Origin: Desulfobacula sp.
GTDB taxonomy: Bacteria; Desulfobacterota; Desulfobacteria; Desulfobacterales; Desulfobacteraceae
Length of the DNA: 64,000 bases
Assembly: GCF_030145145.1 (NCBI RefSeq)
Contig: NZ_JAQYWD010000007.1
Location: 62,001-126,000, forward strand
Direction of reading: 5' to 3'
Shown here: positions 1-9,064 of the stretch, one piece after another
Layout of the letters: each line of letters opens with the position of its first letter
Numbering within the stretch: position 1 is the stretch's first letter
Made by a program: the position numbers and the translations under genes
Notes under the pieces: model-generated
Database searches by the model: none
What the model was told of the DNA's origin: nothing
The model's input: the letters and a program-made list of their open reading frames with translations, nothing else

Positions 1-440
1 TTGCCAGTTTTAGAAATACAAAAATTGGCTTTGTGTTTCAATTCCATTATTTGCTTCAAGGGTTTTCAGCATTGGAAAACGTGATGATGCCAGGGTTAAT
101 TGCCCATGAAAATAAAAAAACTATTGAAAACAGTGCGTTAAATATGCTTGAAAGAGTAGGGCTTTCATTAAGGATTTCCCATCGGGTTGAGGACCTTTCC
201 GGCGGTGAACAGCAACGGGTGGCCCTGGCAAGGGCTTTGGTGATGAAACCGGAAATATTGTTGGCGGATGAACCCACTGGAAACCTTGATCAGAAAAACA
301 GCAACAGTGTTCATGCACTAATTGATGAGTTGAACAAAGAAATCGGTATGACCGTTATTGTGGTAACCCATAATAATGAATTCGCCCGGATGATGAAAAG
401 AACTGTTACCATACTGGATGGAAAAATAATTCCTGTTTAA
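1..440 (+). CDS. lolD: LolD, lipoprotein-releasing ABC ATPase (5' end outside window)
   Basis: ATPase of the LolCDE complex, which extracts lipoproteins from the inner membrane for transfer to LolA. The frame is open from base 3, so the start lies upstream; about 145 residues are present. Visible: a Q-loop ([10 protein letters not shown]) followed by the LolD-typical ALENVMMP, the ABC signature [15 protein letters not shown], Walker [13 protein letters not shown] and the H-loop histidine in VVTHN. Walker A is missing because it lies before the window. It directly precedes bamA with a 27-nt gap, so it is probably the upstream gene of the envelope operon. A related MacB-type ATPase is possible, but the sequence and context favour LolD. 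Confidence 0.9.
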   Translation, partial: ASFRNTKIGFVFQFHYLLQGFSALENVMMPGLIAHENKKTIENSALNMLERVGLSLRISHRVEDLSGGEQQRVALARALVMKPEILLADEPTGNLDQKNSNSVHALIDELNKEIGMTVIVVTHNNEFARMMKRTVTILDGKIIPV

Positions 441-467
441 TGAGATAAAAGAGTTAGGGATAAAATC

Positions 468-3107
468 ATGAATACCTCTATTTTAAGAAAGGCGGCCATC
501 GTTACTATTTTCTTTTGTTTATGGGTCTGTGGTGATTTGTTTGCTGAAACAGATATTAAAGTAGCGATCCTTCCTTTTTCCCTTGATGCCAAACACCCCA
601 ATGAGGGACTTAAAACCAAGATTCCGTTAATGATTTCTGAAAAGCTTGAGCAGGAAGGCGCCATGGTGATATTTTCAGAAACCAAACAAGATATGCATCA
701 GTGGGATTTTCAGCAGTTCAGAACGTATGGGATTGAACTGGGGGTTGACTATATTTTGACCGGCTCTGTATTTATGGCCGGGGAAAGTATCAGTATTGAC
801 GCACGGCTGATTAATATCTATGAACGTGACGGTTCTCTTCCCCTGTATGCGGGGGCAGAGAACCTTGAACATCTGCTTGGTGCAATTTCTCAACTCAGCA
901 AAGAAATCACTGGAGAACTCTATCACAAAAAAATCATAACGGATCTTACCGTTACCGGAAATAAACGGGTTGAAACCGATGCCATCTTGAGAATTATTGA
1001 TACCCAGGTCGGTGATATCATTAAACTGGATAACATATCTACAGATCTTAGAAAGATTTATGAGATGGGCTACTTTGATGATGTCCTTGTTAAAAAAGAA
1101 TCCCTTGATACTGGCGTTAAAGTGATTTTTGAAATCACTGAAAAACCCACGGTCCGAAAACTCAAATTTAATAAAAATTCGATTTATGAAGACCAGGAAC
1201 TTGCAGATAGTGTCAGCACAAAAACCGGTTCAATTTTAAATATTCACAAACTCAATTCTGATGTCAGTCGGATGCGGTTAATGTATACTGAAAAAAACTA
1301 TCATAATTGTTCGATCACCTATGAGATCCTTCCCCTTGAATATTCCCAGGCAGATATAGCGTTTACTATTCATGAAGGCGCAAAAATAAAGGTTGAAAAA
1401 ATTAGTTTTGAAGGCAATACATACTTTCCCGATAAAAAAATCAAAAAAGCCATGCAAACATCTGAAAAAGGCTTTTTCTCTTTTTTTACAACCTCGGGGG
1501 ACCTTAATGAAACCGAGGTTAAAAACGATGTCATCAGAATTGAATCTTTATATAAAAACAATGGCTTTATTGATGCAAAAGTATCTGATCCGATCATTGA
1601 TATTGGTGAAAAATTAATTTCCATTCATTTTAAGATTGATGAAGGTGCCCAGTACAAGATTGAAAAAATTGATATTACCGGTGACCTGATCGTGACCAAG
1701 GAACAACTTTTAGAAAAAATTGAATCCAAGGAAGACCTGTTGTACAATAGAGAAACCATTCGAAAAGACATCCTGACGATTTCTGATGTTTATTCGAACA
1801 AAGGGTTTGCAAATGTCCATATTTCTCCCTTAATTAAAAAAGTCGATCAAGAAAAAATGATGCATATCACCTATTTAATCGACAAAGGCGAGCCTGTTTT
1901 TTTTAAACGGGTGAATATCAGCGGCAATTTAAAAACCCGGGATAAAGTCATTAGAAGAGAAATAAAAATCATTGAGCAGGATCTTTACAGTAAGGAAAAT
2001 ATTCAAAAAAGTTTTAAAAATTTAAACCGGTTGGATTATTTTTCTGAAATTGATGTCAGCCCCGTTGAAACCTCGGATAAAAATAAAATGGATTTAGATG
2101 TCCGGGTGGTTGAAAAAGAAACGGGTAATTTTTCAATTGGCGGTGGATTCAGCAGTTCTGATGGCGGATTTGTCTCCGGTTCCATCCAGGAAAGAAACCT
2201 GTTTGGAAAAGGACAAACCCTGAGGTTTGAGGCCAAACTCTCGGAAGAGAATGTGCTTTACGATATTGGGTTTTTTGAACCCTATATCATGGATACGGCA
2301 ATTTCCGGTGGGATTCAGCTGTATAAAGAAGAGATCGAATATGACTATTATGATAAAGAAGGACTAGGGGCAACCATAAGAATGGGATACCGGCTTTTCG
2401 ACTATACGAGTATCGGCATGAGCTACAATATTGAAAATTTTGATATCGATAATGTTCAACCCCAATATACAGCCATTACGCCTGGTTCTTTTCTCACCAG
2501 TAGTATCAAACCCTCCATACAATATGATTCCCGAAATGACATTTTTTTGCCAACAGAAGGGGGAAAACATAAATTTTCCATTGAATATGCCGGGGAATTT
2601 TTAGGCGGGGACATTGATTATACAAAATATCTTGCTGAAACAGGCATCTTTTTCCCTCTTTTCTGGAAATTTACCGGTGCCTTGCATGCAGAAGCAGGGT
2701 ATCTGGATGATCGGACCGACGGCACGATTGATATCGATTATATCCGATTTTATCTGGGGGGGATGAATTCCATCAGAGGATTTGATAAATATGATATCGA
2801 TGGCACCCGGGATGGCGATTCCCAGGAAAGAGGGGGGGAAAAATATGTTCAATTTAATGCGGAAATGACCTTTCCCATTACAGAAAAATACAAACTCGTG
2901 GGTGTTTTCTTTTATGATCGGGGTGATGTATATAGAACAAGTGAGGATATAGATCTGGGTGATCAATTTTCCAGTTTGGGAACGGGTGTGAGATGGAACT
3001 CTCCGGTCGGGCCGTTGCGGGTTGAATATGGCTGGGTGATTGATGGTAAAAATGTGAAAGAGCGCGGTGATGGTCAATTTGAGTTTTCTGTTGGCGCTTC
3101 TTTCTAA
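468..3107 (+). CDS. bamA: BamA, outer membrane protein assembly factor
   Basis: Omp85 protein that folds and inserts beta-barrel proteins into the outer membrane. The 879 residues are longer than the usual 750-810. Order: signal peptide (about 1-26, ending LFA), an extra domain (about 29-150, starting IKVAILPF) resembling TolB-N/CsgG-type periplasmic domains, POTRA repeats (about 155-570) and a C-terminal barrel with the conserved IRGF motif of loop 6 (GGMNSIRGFDKY) and a terminal Phe. It is followed by skp, its natural chaperone partner. The identity is firm; the nature of the extra N-terminal domain is inferred from sequence style only. Confidence 0.95.
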   Translation: MNTSILRKAAIVTIFFCLWVCGDLFAETDIKVAILPFSLDAKHPNEGLKTKIPLMISEKLEQEGAMVIFSETKQDMHQWDFQQFRTYGIELGVDYILTGSVFMAGESISIDARLINIYERDGSLPLYAGAENLEHLLGAISQLSKEITGELYHKKIITDLTVTGNKRVETDAILRIIDTQVGDIIKLDNISTDLRKIYEMGYFDDVLVKKESLDTGVKVIFEITEKPTVRKLKFNKNSIYEDQELADSVSTKTGSILNIHKLNSDVSRMRLMYTEKNYHNCSITYEILPLEYSQADIAFTIHEGAKIKVEKISFEGNTYFPDKKIKKAMQTSEKGFFSFFTTSGDLNETEVKNDVIRIESLYKNNGFIDAKVSDPIIDIGEKLISIHFKIDEGAQYKIEKIDITGDLIVTKEQLLEKIESKEDLLYNRETIRKDILTISDVYSNKGFANVHISPLIKKVDQEKMMHITYLIDKGEPVFFKRVNISGNLKTRDKVIRREIKIIEQDLYSKENIQKSFKNLNRLDYFSEIDVSPVETSDKNKMDLDVRVVEKETGNFSIGGGFSSSDGGFVSGSIQERNLFGKGQTLRFEAKLSEENVLYDIGFFEPYIMDTAISGGIQLYKEEIEYDYYDKEGLGATIRMGYRLFDYTSIGMSYNIENFDIDNVQPQYTAITPGSFLTSSIKPSIQYDSRNDIFLPTEGGKHKFSIEYAGEFLGGDIDYTKYLAETGIFFPLFWKFTGALHAEAGYLDDRTDGTIDIDYIRFYLGGMNSIRGFDKYDIDGTRDGDSQERGGEKYVQFNAEMTFPITEKYKLVGVFFYDRGDVYRTSEDIDLGDQFSSLGTGVRWNSPVGPLRVEYGWVIDGKNVKERGDGQFEFSVGASF

Positions 3108-3129
3108 AATTTAATTTTTGGAGGGTTTG

Positions 3130-3663
3130 ATGAAAAGAACAATCGTTATGTTAAGTATGATACTATTTTTTTTCGGTAGTGTTCCCGGGGGGTTTTGTGC
3201 GGATATTGCAAAAATCGGCGTGATTGATTTTCAGAAAATACTAAAGGACTCAAGCGCAGGGAAAATAACCCAGAAACAAATCAGTGAAAAGGGTGCTGAA
3301 TTACAAAAAAAATTACAAACTGAAAAAAATCAACTGGATGAATTGCAAAAAGCCTTTGAAAGGGAAGCCCTGGTCCTGAGCCCTGAAAAACAAAAAGAAA
3401 AACAACGGGAGTTTCGGATCCGGGTGAATGATTTTAAAAAGATGCAGGATGACTTTGCAAAAGAATTCAAGGGGCTGGAGTTAAGACTGTTAAATTCAAT
3501 TCAAAAAGAAGTGTTTGCGATTGCCGATGAAATTGGAAAAGAACAAGGCTATTTGTTGATTCTCGAAAAAAAGACCGCTGGTATACTGTATCACCCCAGT
3601 CAACTGGATATTACCGATCAATTGATTAAAAAATACAATTTAAAAGTGTCTAAAACCAACTAG
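3130..3663 (+). CDS. skp: Skp/OmpH-family periplasmic chaperone
   Basis: Periplasmic holdase that keeps outer-membrane proteins soluble on their way to BamA. The 177 residues begin with a signal peptide (KRTIVMLSMILFFFG..., cleaved after FCA), then the OmpH start IAKIGVIDFQKIL, then a long charged coiled coil (about residues 45-120) and a C-terminal return strand. I chose the ATG at 3130 because GGAGG lies 5 nt before it; the longer TTG-initiated reading would place that RBS inside the gene. It lies between bamA and lpxD, as in many proteobacteria. Confidence 0.9.
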   Translation: MKRTIVMLSMILFFFGSVPGGFCADIAKIGVIDFQKILKDSSAGKITQKQISEKGAELQKKLQTEKNQLDELQKAFEREALVLSPEKQKEKQREFRIRVNDFKKMQDDFAKEFKGLELRLLNSIQKEVFAIADEIGKEQGYLLILEKKTAGILYHPSQLDITDQLIKKYNLKVSKTN

Positions 3664-3668
3664 GCCGA

Positions 3669-4715
3669 ATGATGAACCTGTCCGTAAATGAGATCGCAGC
3701 GCTTACCCGGGCTGAAATCATTGGCGATCCGTTTTTTACCGTTTCAGGGGTGTCCTCTTTTGAGGATGCACAATCAACGGATATAACCTTTGCCTGTGAT
3801 ACAAAATTTCTCACCCGTCTGGAGCAGACAAAAGCCGGTGTGATTTTTGTTCCCCACACCTTTTCCATTGAACAGAGCAGCGGGTATCAAGGGATTTTTT
3901 TAAAAACTGAAAACCCCAAGTTTTCGTTTTTTAAACTGGTTTCAAGTGTTTACCCGGCAAAAAAATATCCCTGCCGGATTCATTCCCATGCAACCGTGGG
4001 GCAGGATGTAAAAATGGGTCGCCATCCGGTCATCGAATCCGGTGTCTTTATTGGTGATCACGTCACCCTGGGGGATCATGTGCACTTGATGCCCAATGTT
4101 TTTATAGGGGATGGCACCTGTATTGGAAGCCATACGACTATAAAACCGAATGTTTCCATAATGGAACGATCTTACATCGGCAGTCATGTGTTGATTCATT
4201 CCGGAACCGTCATTGGTTCAGATGGTTTCGGGTTTACCCAGAATTCCGGCAGGCATGAAAAGATTATCCATACCGGGTATGTCCACATCGGGGATTCGGT
4301 TGAAATTGGTGCATGCAATACCATTGACAGGGGAACGCTTGGTACGACGGTTATCGGGAACGGTGTCAAGACAGACAATTTGGTCCATATCGCCCATAAT
4401 GTTAAAATTGGGGACAATACCCTGCTTGTCGCCCAGGTGGGGATTGCCGGCAGCGCCCGGGTCGGCAAAAATGTTATTATTGCCGGTAAAGCCGGTATTT
4501 CAGGACATATTACCATTGGTGACGGTTCTATCGTCGGTCCCTATGCCGGGGTTCACAGTGATGTTGGCGAGAATGACATTGTCTCCGGTATCCCCCAGAT
4601 GGCCCATGGTCGATGGCGCAAAGTTGTCAGCATCATCGCCCGGTTACCGGAAATGAGAAAAAAACTTTTTTCCTTTGAGAAAAGATTAAAAGCGTTAGAA
4701 AATAAAAACGAATAG
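3669..4715 (+). CDS. lpxD: LpxD, UDP-3-O-acylglucosamine N-acyltransferase
   Basis: Third enzyme of lipid A synthesis; it transfers a 3-hydroxyacyl chain from ACP to the 2-amino group of UDP-3-O-acyl-glucosamine. The 348 residues have the family layout: a uridine-binding N-terminal domain (about 1-100), then left-handed beta-helix hexapeptide repeats (about 105-310), with the catalytic histidine expected in NLVHIAHNV. A C-terminal helical extension follows. The start is one of two adjacent ATGs; the first is used. In many relatives fabZ lies between lpxD and lpxA, but here lpxA follows directly after 11 nt. Confidence 0.95.
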   Translation: MMNLSVNEIAALTRAEIIGDPFFTVSGVSSFEDAQSTDITFACDTKFLTRLEQTKAGVIFVPHTFSIEQSSGYQGIFLKTENPKFSFFKLVSSVYPAKKYPCRIHSHATVGQDVKMGRHPVIESGVFIGDHVTLGDHVHLMPNVFIGDGTCIGSHTTIKPNVSIMERSYIGSHVLIHSGTVIGSDGFGFTQNSGRHEKIIHTGYVHIGDSVEIGACNTIDRGTLGTTVIGNGVKTDNLVHIAHNVKIGDNTLLVAQVGIAGSARVGKNVIIAGKAGISGHITIGDGSIVGPYAGVHSDVGENDIVSGIPQMAHGRWRKVVSIIARLPEMRKKLFSFEKRLKALENKNE

Positions 4716-4726
4716 ACGGAGCAAAA

Positions 4727-5497
4727 ATGATTCACCCCACAGCCATTGTTGATCCTTTAGCTGAAATTGACAGCAATGTTACAATTGGTCCTTATGCCCT
4801 TATCAAATCAGATGTTCGCATTGGGTCCGGAACAACTATCGGCCCTTATACCATTATTGATCAATATGTGACCATTGGAGAAAATTGTCAGATATTTCAA
4901 TATGCCTCTGTTGGCGGTGCACCCCAGGACCTGAAGTTTCATGGTGAAAAAACCTTTCTGACCATTGGCAGGGGAACCATTATCAGGGAATTTGTGACCA
5001 TTAACCGCGGCACTGAATTCGGGGGGGGCATTACACAGGTGGGAGAAGAAAATTATTTGATGGCCTATACCCATATCGCCCATGATTGTAAAACCGGAAA
5101 ACAGGTTATTCTTGCCAACAATTCCACTCTTGCCGGTCATATCATCATTGGGAACAATGTTACGGTGGGGGGGTTGGTTGCCATTCACCAATTCGTTCAA
5201 ATTGGAGATTTTGCTTATATCGGTGGAAAATCCGCAGTGGTCAAAGATATCCCTCCATATGTGATTGCCGCCGGGGACCGCGCAACGCTTCATGGTCTGA
5301 ATAATGTAGGGTTGAAGCGACATCAATTTCCCAAATCAACACTTCAACAACTCAAAAAAGCCTATCGAATATTTTTTCGAATCGGATTAACGGTTAAGCA
5401 GGCTTCGGAAAGGGTAAAAGCGGAAGTAGAACCGATTCCTGAAGTGAAAAATTTTACGGAATTTATTATGGAGTCAAACAGGGGTGTGACCCGATAA
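4727..5497 (+). CDS. lpxA: LpxA, UDP-N-acetylglucosamine O-acyltransferase
   Basis: First enzyme of lipid A synthesis, acylating the 3-OH of UDP-GlcNAc from 3-hydroxyacyl-ACP. The 256 residues start with hexapeptide repeats (IHPTAIVDPLAEI) that form the beta-helix; the catalytic histidine is in THIAHDCKTG (about residue 122). A helical C-terminal domain (about 190-256) completes the fold, and length and motifs are normal. Lipid A genes follow on both sides with gaps of 11 and 5 nt, implying co-transcription. Confidence 0.96.
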   Translation: MIHPTAIVDPLAEIDSNVTIGPYALIKSDVRIGSGTTIGPYTIIDQYVTIGENCQIFQYASVGGAPQDLKFHGEKTFLTIGRGTIIREFVTINRGTEFGGGITQVGEENYLMAYTHIAHDCKTGKQVILANNSTLAGHIIIGNNVTVGGLVAIHQFVQIGDFAYIGGKSAVVKDIPPYVIAAGDRATLHGLNNVGLKRHQFPKSTLQQLKKAYRIFFRIGLTVKQASERVKAEVEPIPEVKNFTEFIMESNRGVTR

Positions 5498-5502
5498 AAA
5501 AA

Positions 5503-6321
5503 ATGAAGATTGGACTTATCGCCGGCGGCGGGCAATTCCCAGTTCTTTTTTCAAAAAAAGCCCGGGAAAAAGGGTATACGATTTTTGCTGTTGGGTTTAA
5601 CGCTGAGACGGATTCGTGTCTTTTAGATCATGTTGAAGAACTTAAATGGCTTTATCTGGGTCAGATTTCCAAATTGATCAAATATTTTAGACACCATCAT
5701 ATTACTGAAGCCGTCATGCTGGGCAGTATCAGGAAAAGTAATATTTTCAAAGATATTCGGCCGGATTTTAAGGCGCTCTCCTTTATCGCACAAACGGTTA
5801 GAACCCATGATGATTCTGTTTTAACCGCTTTTGCAGATTTATTGTTTAAAGAAGGGATAAAAATCCTGCCATCCACTTTTCTTCTTCCGGAACTGCTCAG
5901 CCCCAAAGGGTGCTGGACGAAAAGAAAGCCGGATAAAGCTGAAGGAAAAGATATTGTTCAGGGATGGAAAATAGCAAAACAAATCGGAAAACTGGATATC
6001 GGTCAATGTATTGTTATCAGCAATGGAACCGTTCTTGCGGTGGAAGCCATTGACGGGACAGATGAGACCATTAAAAGAGGGGGCAGGTTGTCTCACCAGA
6101 AGGGTGCTGTGGTGATAAAATTGTCCAAGCCATCCCAAGACCTAAGGTTTGATCTGCCGTCATCCGGCTGCCGGACCATTGAGCAAATGCATGAATCCGG
6201 GGCCAGGGTACTTGTTCTTGAAGCGGAGAAATCCATTGCATTTGACCGGGAAGACATGATCCGTCTGGCAAATCGATATCATATGACCATTCTTGGGGTG
6301 ACTGATGATGATATCACCTGA
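5503..6321 (+). CDS. lpxI: LpxI, UDP-2,3-diacylglucosamine pyrophosphatase
   Basis: Hydrolyses UDP-2,3-diacylglucosamine to lipid X in organisms without LpxH. The 272 residues match the DUF1009/LpxI family: GLIAGGGQFPVLF at the N-terminus and a C-terminal catalytic domain with VEAIDGTDETIKRGG and the terminal LGVTDDD region. Its place between lpxA and lpxB is the classic LpxI position. No LpxH-type gene is visible in the window. The start ATG lies 5 nt after lpxA. Confidence 0.93.
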   Translation: MKIGLIAGGGQFPVLFSKKAREKGYTIFAVGFNAETDSCLLDHVEELKWLYLGQISKLIKYFRHHHITEAVMLGSIRKSNIFKDIRPDFKALSFIAQTVRTHDDSVLTAFADLLFKEGIKILPSTFLLPELLSPKGCWTKRKPDKAEGKDIVQGWKIAKQIGKLDIGQCIVISNGTVLAVEAIDGTDETIKRGGRLSHQKGAVVIKLSKPSQDLRFDLPSSGCRTIEQMHESGARVLVLEAEKSIAFDREDMIRLANRYHMTILGVTDDDIT

Positions 6322-6333
6322 AGGGTACCCAGA

Positions 6334-7491
6334 ATGAATTTCCCTGTAAAGTTGCGACATATCTTGATTCTTACCGGTGAACCGTCCGGTGATTTTCATG
6401 CAGGGCATCTTGTCAAAGAAATCAAACAGGTGGATAACCGCATTTATTTTTCAGGGATAGGGGGCATGCATCTTGAGAATCAGCGGGTAGATCTTTTCTA
6501 TCATATTGCCAAGCTTTCTGCCATGGGGATTACTGAAGTTCTGATGCAGTTTAGACAGATCAAAAATGCCTTTGATTTGTTCAAAGAAAAACTCAAGGAG
6601 AACACACCGGATTTGATTATTCTTGTGGATTACCCGGGGTTTAATTTGAAAGCGGCCCAGTTTGCCAAAGATCATTACCAGATACCTGTTTTATATTATA
6701 TCACACCAAAAGTTTGGGCATGGAAAAAATCCAGGCTGAAAAAGATAAAAAAATATGTCGATCATGCCGCATTAATTTTTCCGTTTGAAGAAAAAATATT
6801 CAAACGAGCCGGTATTCCCGCTACTTATGTGGGAAATCCCCTGATGGATGTGTACCCTGAAAACGATTCCCCGACCCTTTTTCACACAGACCCCTTAAGG
6901 TTACAAAACAAAGATCACCTGGTTATTGGTCTTCTTCCGGGATCCAGAAAGGCTGAAATCAAAAAATTGTTTGAAATTATGATTCAAGCGGCTCTTTTGG
7001 TTCATCAAACCAAACCAAACGTTTTTTTTATTGTTTCTCAAGCGGCGTCAATCCCTAAGGAAAGCCTGATCTCCATTTTAAAAAAATACGACCATACTCA
7101 ATTATTTCAAATCGATAGTGGACCGGTTAAGGATATCCTTTGTAAATCGGATCTGGTTATGGCAGCTTCCGGAACGGTTACGCTTGAGGCTGGACTTTGT
7201 GGTGTTCCCACCCTTATTATTTACAAAATGTCCGCTGTCAGTTATCGGATCGCAAAATTGCTGGTTAAAATAAAATATGCCGGGCTGGCAAATTTAATTG
7301 TGAATGCCGAAGTGATGCCGGAATTCCTGCAAAAGGATGCAACGCCTGAAAAAATAAGTCGAAAGACATTATATATGCTGGATCATTTGACGAACTTCCA
7401 GGATCAGTTAAAACCCATTAGAAAATTACTGGGGAATAAAGGGGTCTCAAAAAGGTCGGCCAGGATTGCAATAAATCTGCTGAAAACATAA
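6334..7491 (+). CDS. lpxB: LpxB, lipid A disaccharide synthase
   Basis: GT19 glycosyltransferase that joins lipid X and UDP-2,3-diacylglucosamine into the lipid A disaccharide. The 385 residues carry the family N-terminus (LTGEPSGDFHAG), YITPKVWAWK, the VGNPLMD segment and the C-terminal nucleotide-binding region (GLLPGSRKAEIK, AASGTVTLEAGL). It is the last recognised gene of the envelope operon; a 104-nt gap with no clear terminator separates it from the next gene. Confidence 0.95.
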   Translation: MNFPVKLRHILILTGEPSGDFHAGHLVKEIKQVDNRIYFSGIGGMHLENQRVDLFYHIAKLSAMGITEVLMQFRQIKNAFDLFKEKLKENTPDLIILVDYPGFNLKAAQFAKDHYQIPVLYYITPKVWAWKKSRLKKIKKYVDHAALIFPFEEKIFKRAGIPATYVGNPLMDVYPENDSPTLFHTDPLRLQNKDHLVIGLLPGSRKAEIKKLFEIMIQAALLVHQTKPNVFFIVSQAASIPKESLISILKKYDHTQLFQIDSGPVKDILCKSDLVMAASGTVTLEAGLCGVPTLIIYKMSAVSYRIAKLLVKIKYAGLANLIVNAEVMPEFLQKDATPEKISRKTLYMLDHLTNFQDQLKPIRKLLGNKGVSKRSARIAINLLKT

Positions 7492-7595
7492 CATATCGAT
7501 ATTAAATTTGACAAAGTGGCCTGAATATTATTAGAGTACTTTCATATAAAAAACCCATTAATTATAGTTAAACCATTAAGGATACAATTTCTGTT

Positions 7596-8834
7596 TTGAT
7601 AGTTTTTGAATTGACGGTACTGGTGATATGTATTTTTTTATCCAGTTTTTTTTCCTCATCTGAAACCGCTCTTTTTTCCATCAGCAAGATAAAGGCGCTC
7701 CATATTGCCAAAGACGGCTCTAAAACCGGGCAGTTGATTCTAAACATGAAACAAGATTCCCAAACGCTTTTAACCACTATCCTGATTGGAAATAACCTCG
7801 TCAATATCGGTGCTTCAGCCATTGCCACGTCTATTGCCATCTCATACCTTAAGTCCAATGCCGTCGGTATTGCAACCGGCACAATGACACTGCTCATTCT
7901 TATTTTCGGTGAAGTTTTCCCCAAAACCTTTGCCAATCACAATAATATCCTTGTTGCCCGGATTGTGATTTATCCGCTTTTCTGGTTTTCAAAATTATTT
8001 TTCCCGTTGGTCTATCTTTTGAATATTATGCCCAAGCTTCACGGGAATGGTGATATGTCTCATGAAACGGTGACGGAGGATGAGCTCATGACCATGGTGG
8101 AAGTGGTGGAAGAAGATGGAGAGATAAAAGAAGAAGAGAAAGAATTTATAACCAATATCTTTGAATTTGACGATACCTCGTGCTCGGAAATCATGACACC
8201 ACGAGGGGATATGTTCGTGATAGATGTCTCCCAGGACATGGATATTGGAGAAATTATCAAAACAGGGTATTCCAGGATTCCGGTGATTGAAGATACCATT
8301 GATAATATTATTGGTATTTTGCATGTGAAAGATTTGTTTTCAAGTTTTCAAAAAGCCTGCGAATCAGATTCCGGCGCCCCTCTGGATGTTAAAAAAATCA
8401 TGAAAAAACCCTATTTTATTCCTGAATCCAAAAAATTAGACTCTCTGTTACAAGATTTTAAGCAGAAAAAAAATCATATCGCTGTTGTCGTGGATGAACA
8501 CGGGGGGATCTCAGGCATTGTTACCCTTGAAGACGTTATTGAAGAAATTATTGGTGAAATTGTTGATGAAACGGACAGGATGGTACCTGATATTGTCAGG
8601 CTTAAAGGGAATCACTGGCTGGTATCAGGAAAGATTGACATTGATGATTTAAATAAAAGAATTGAAATCGAAATTCCTGAATCAAATACATATGATACAT
8701 TTTCAGGATTTTTTCTCGAACAGATCGGGCGAATTCCAAAGCCGGGGGATTCAATTATGATTGATCACTGGATGGCGACGGTTAAAGATATGGATGGAAA
8801 CAGAATACAAAGTTTTATCCTGAAAAAAGAATAA
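7596..8834 (+). CDS. CNNM/CorC (HlyC) family membrane protein with CBS pair
   Basis: Membrane protein of the DUF21-CBS-CorC family; members are linked to Mg2+/Co2+ or other cation transport, but no substrate can be assigned here. The 412 residues contain a DUF21 membrane domain (about 1-170, with the SSSETALFSISK motif), two CBS domains (about 200-330, MTPRGDMFVID and IAVVVDEHGGISGIVTLED) and the C-terminal CorC_HlyC domain (about 340-412). The start is a TTG with a rather distant AAGGA, so it is uncertain by a few codons. Confidence 0.85.
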   Translation: MIVFELTVLVICIFLSSFFSSSETALFSISKIKALHIAKDGSKTGQLILNMKQDSQTLLTTILIGNNLVNIGASAIATSIAISYLKSNAVGIATGTMTLLILIFGEVFPKTFANHNNILVARIVIYPLFWFSKLFFPLVYLLNIMPKLHGNGDMSHETVTEDELMTMVEVVEEDGEIKEEEKEFITNIFEFDDTSCSEIMTPRGDMFVIDVSQDMDIGEIIKTGYSRIPVIEDTIDNIIGILHVKDLFSSFQKACESDSGAPLDVKKIMKKPYFIPESKKLDSLLQDFKQKKNHIAVVVDEHGGISGIVTLEDVIEEIIGEIVDETDRMVPDIVRLKGNHWLVSGKIDIDDLNKRIEIEIPESNTYDTFSGFFLEQIGRIPKPGDSIMIDHWMATVKDMDGNRIQSFILKKE

Positions 8835-8836
8835 TC

Positions 8837-8865
8837 TTGACATATCCATGCCCTGAGTATAAATT
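8837..8865 (+). promoter_or_regulatory. Likely sigma-70 promoter of the aromatic operon leader
   Basis: A perfect -35 TTGACA (8837-8842) is followed by TATAAA at 8858 (15-bp spacing) or TAAATT at 8860 (17-bp). It lies just after the preceding stop codon and about 30 bp before a leader peptide, as expected for a promoter that feeds an attenuator. Confidence 0.55.
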
Positions 8866-8894
8866 TTCAAGACTTAACCTTTTTATTAGGACAT

Positions 8895-8966
8895 ATGAAT
8901 ATGGTCGTCACTGACAGACGTTTTTTATTTTTCTGGTATTTTTATACCATACTGCATCTGTGGTGA
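8895..8966 (+). CDS. Aromatic-rich leader peptide of the pheA-aro operon
   Basis: A 23-codon reading frame with an AGGA-type RBS just upstream. Residues 10-17 read FLFFWYFY and a Trp stands just before the stop, so 8 of 23 residues are Phe, Tyr or Trp. It precedes a transcription terminator and the aromatic biosynthesis operon. This is the arrangement of an attenuator leader peptide: ribosome stalling at aromatic codons when charged tRNAs are scarce would change RNA folding downstream. It differs from the Phe-only E. coli pheA leader in containing all three aromatic residues. Confidence 0.85.
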   Translation: MNMVVTDRRFLFFWYFYTILHLW

Positions 8967-9036
8967 GCATATCCTTCCAGCACATTAAAAGGCAATTAAA
9001 ACCGCAGCAGATTCAACACCTGATGCGGTTTTTTTA
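8951..9036 (+). promoter_or_regulatory. Transcription attenuator of the pheA-aro operon
   Basis: The terminator hairpin pairs 8998-9006 with 9024-9032 (AACCGCA/TGCGGTT core), with an inner CAG/CTG pairing, followed by seven T residues. A competing pairing exists: ACTGCATC at 8951-8958 with GATGCGGT at 9022-9029 (8 bp, one G-U), extended by GGTG 8962-8965 with CACC 9017-9020. The competing 5' strand overlaps the end of the leader peptide gene, including its stop codon. A ribosome finishing the leader would hide this strand and allow termination; one stalled at the F/W/Y codons would leave it free for antitermination. Confidence 0.8.
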
Positions 9037-9064
9037 TTAATTATCAATTGAATGGTTGACCATA

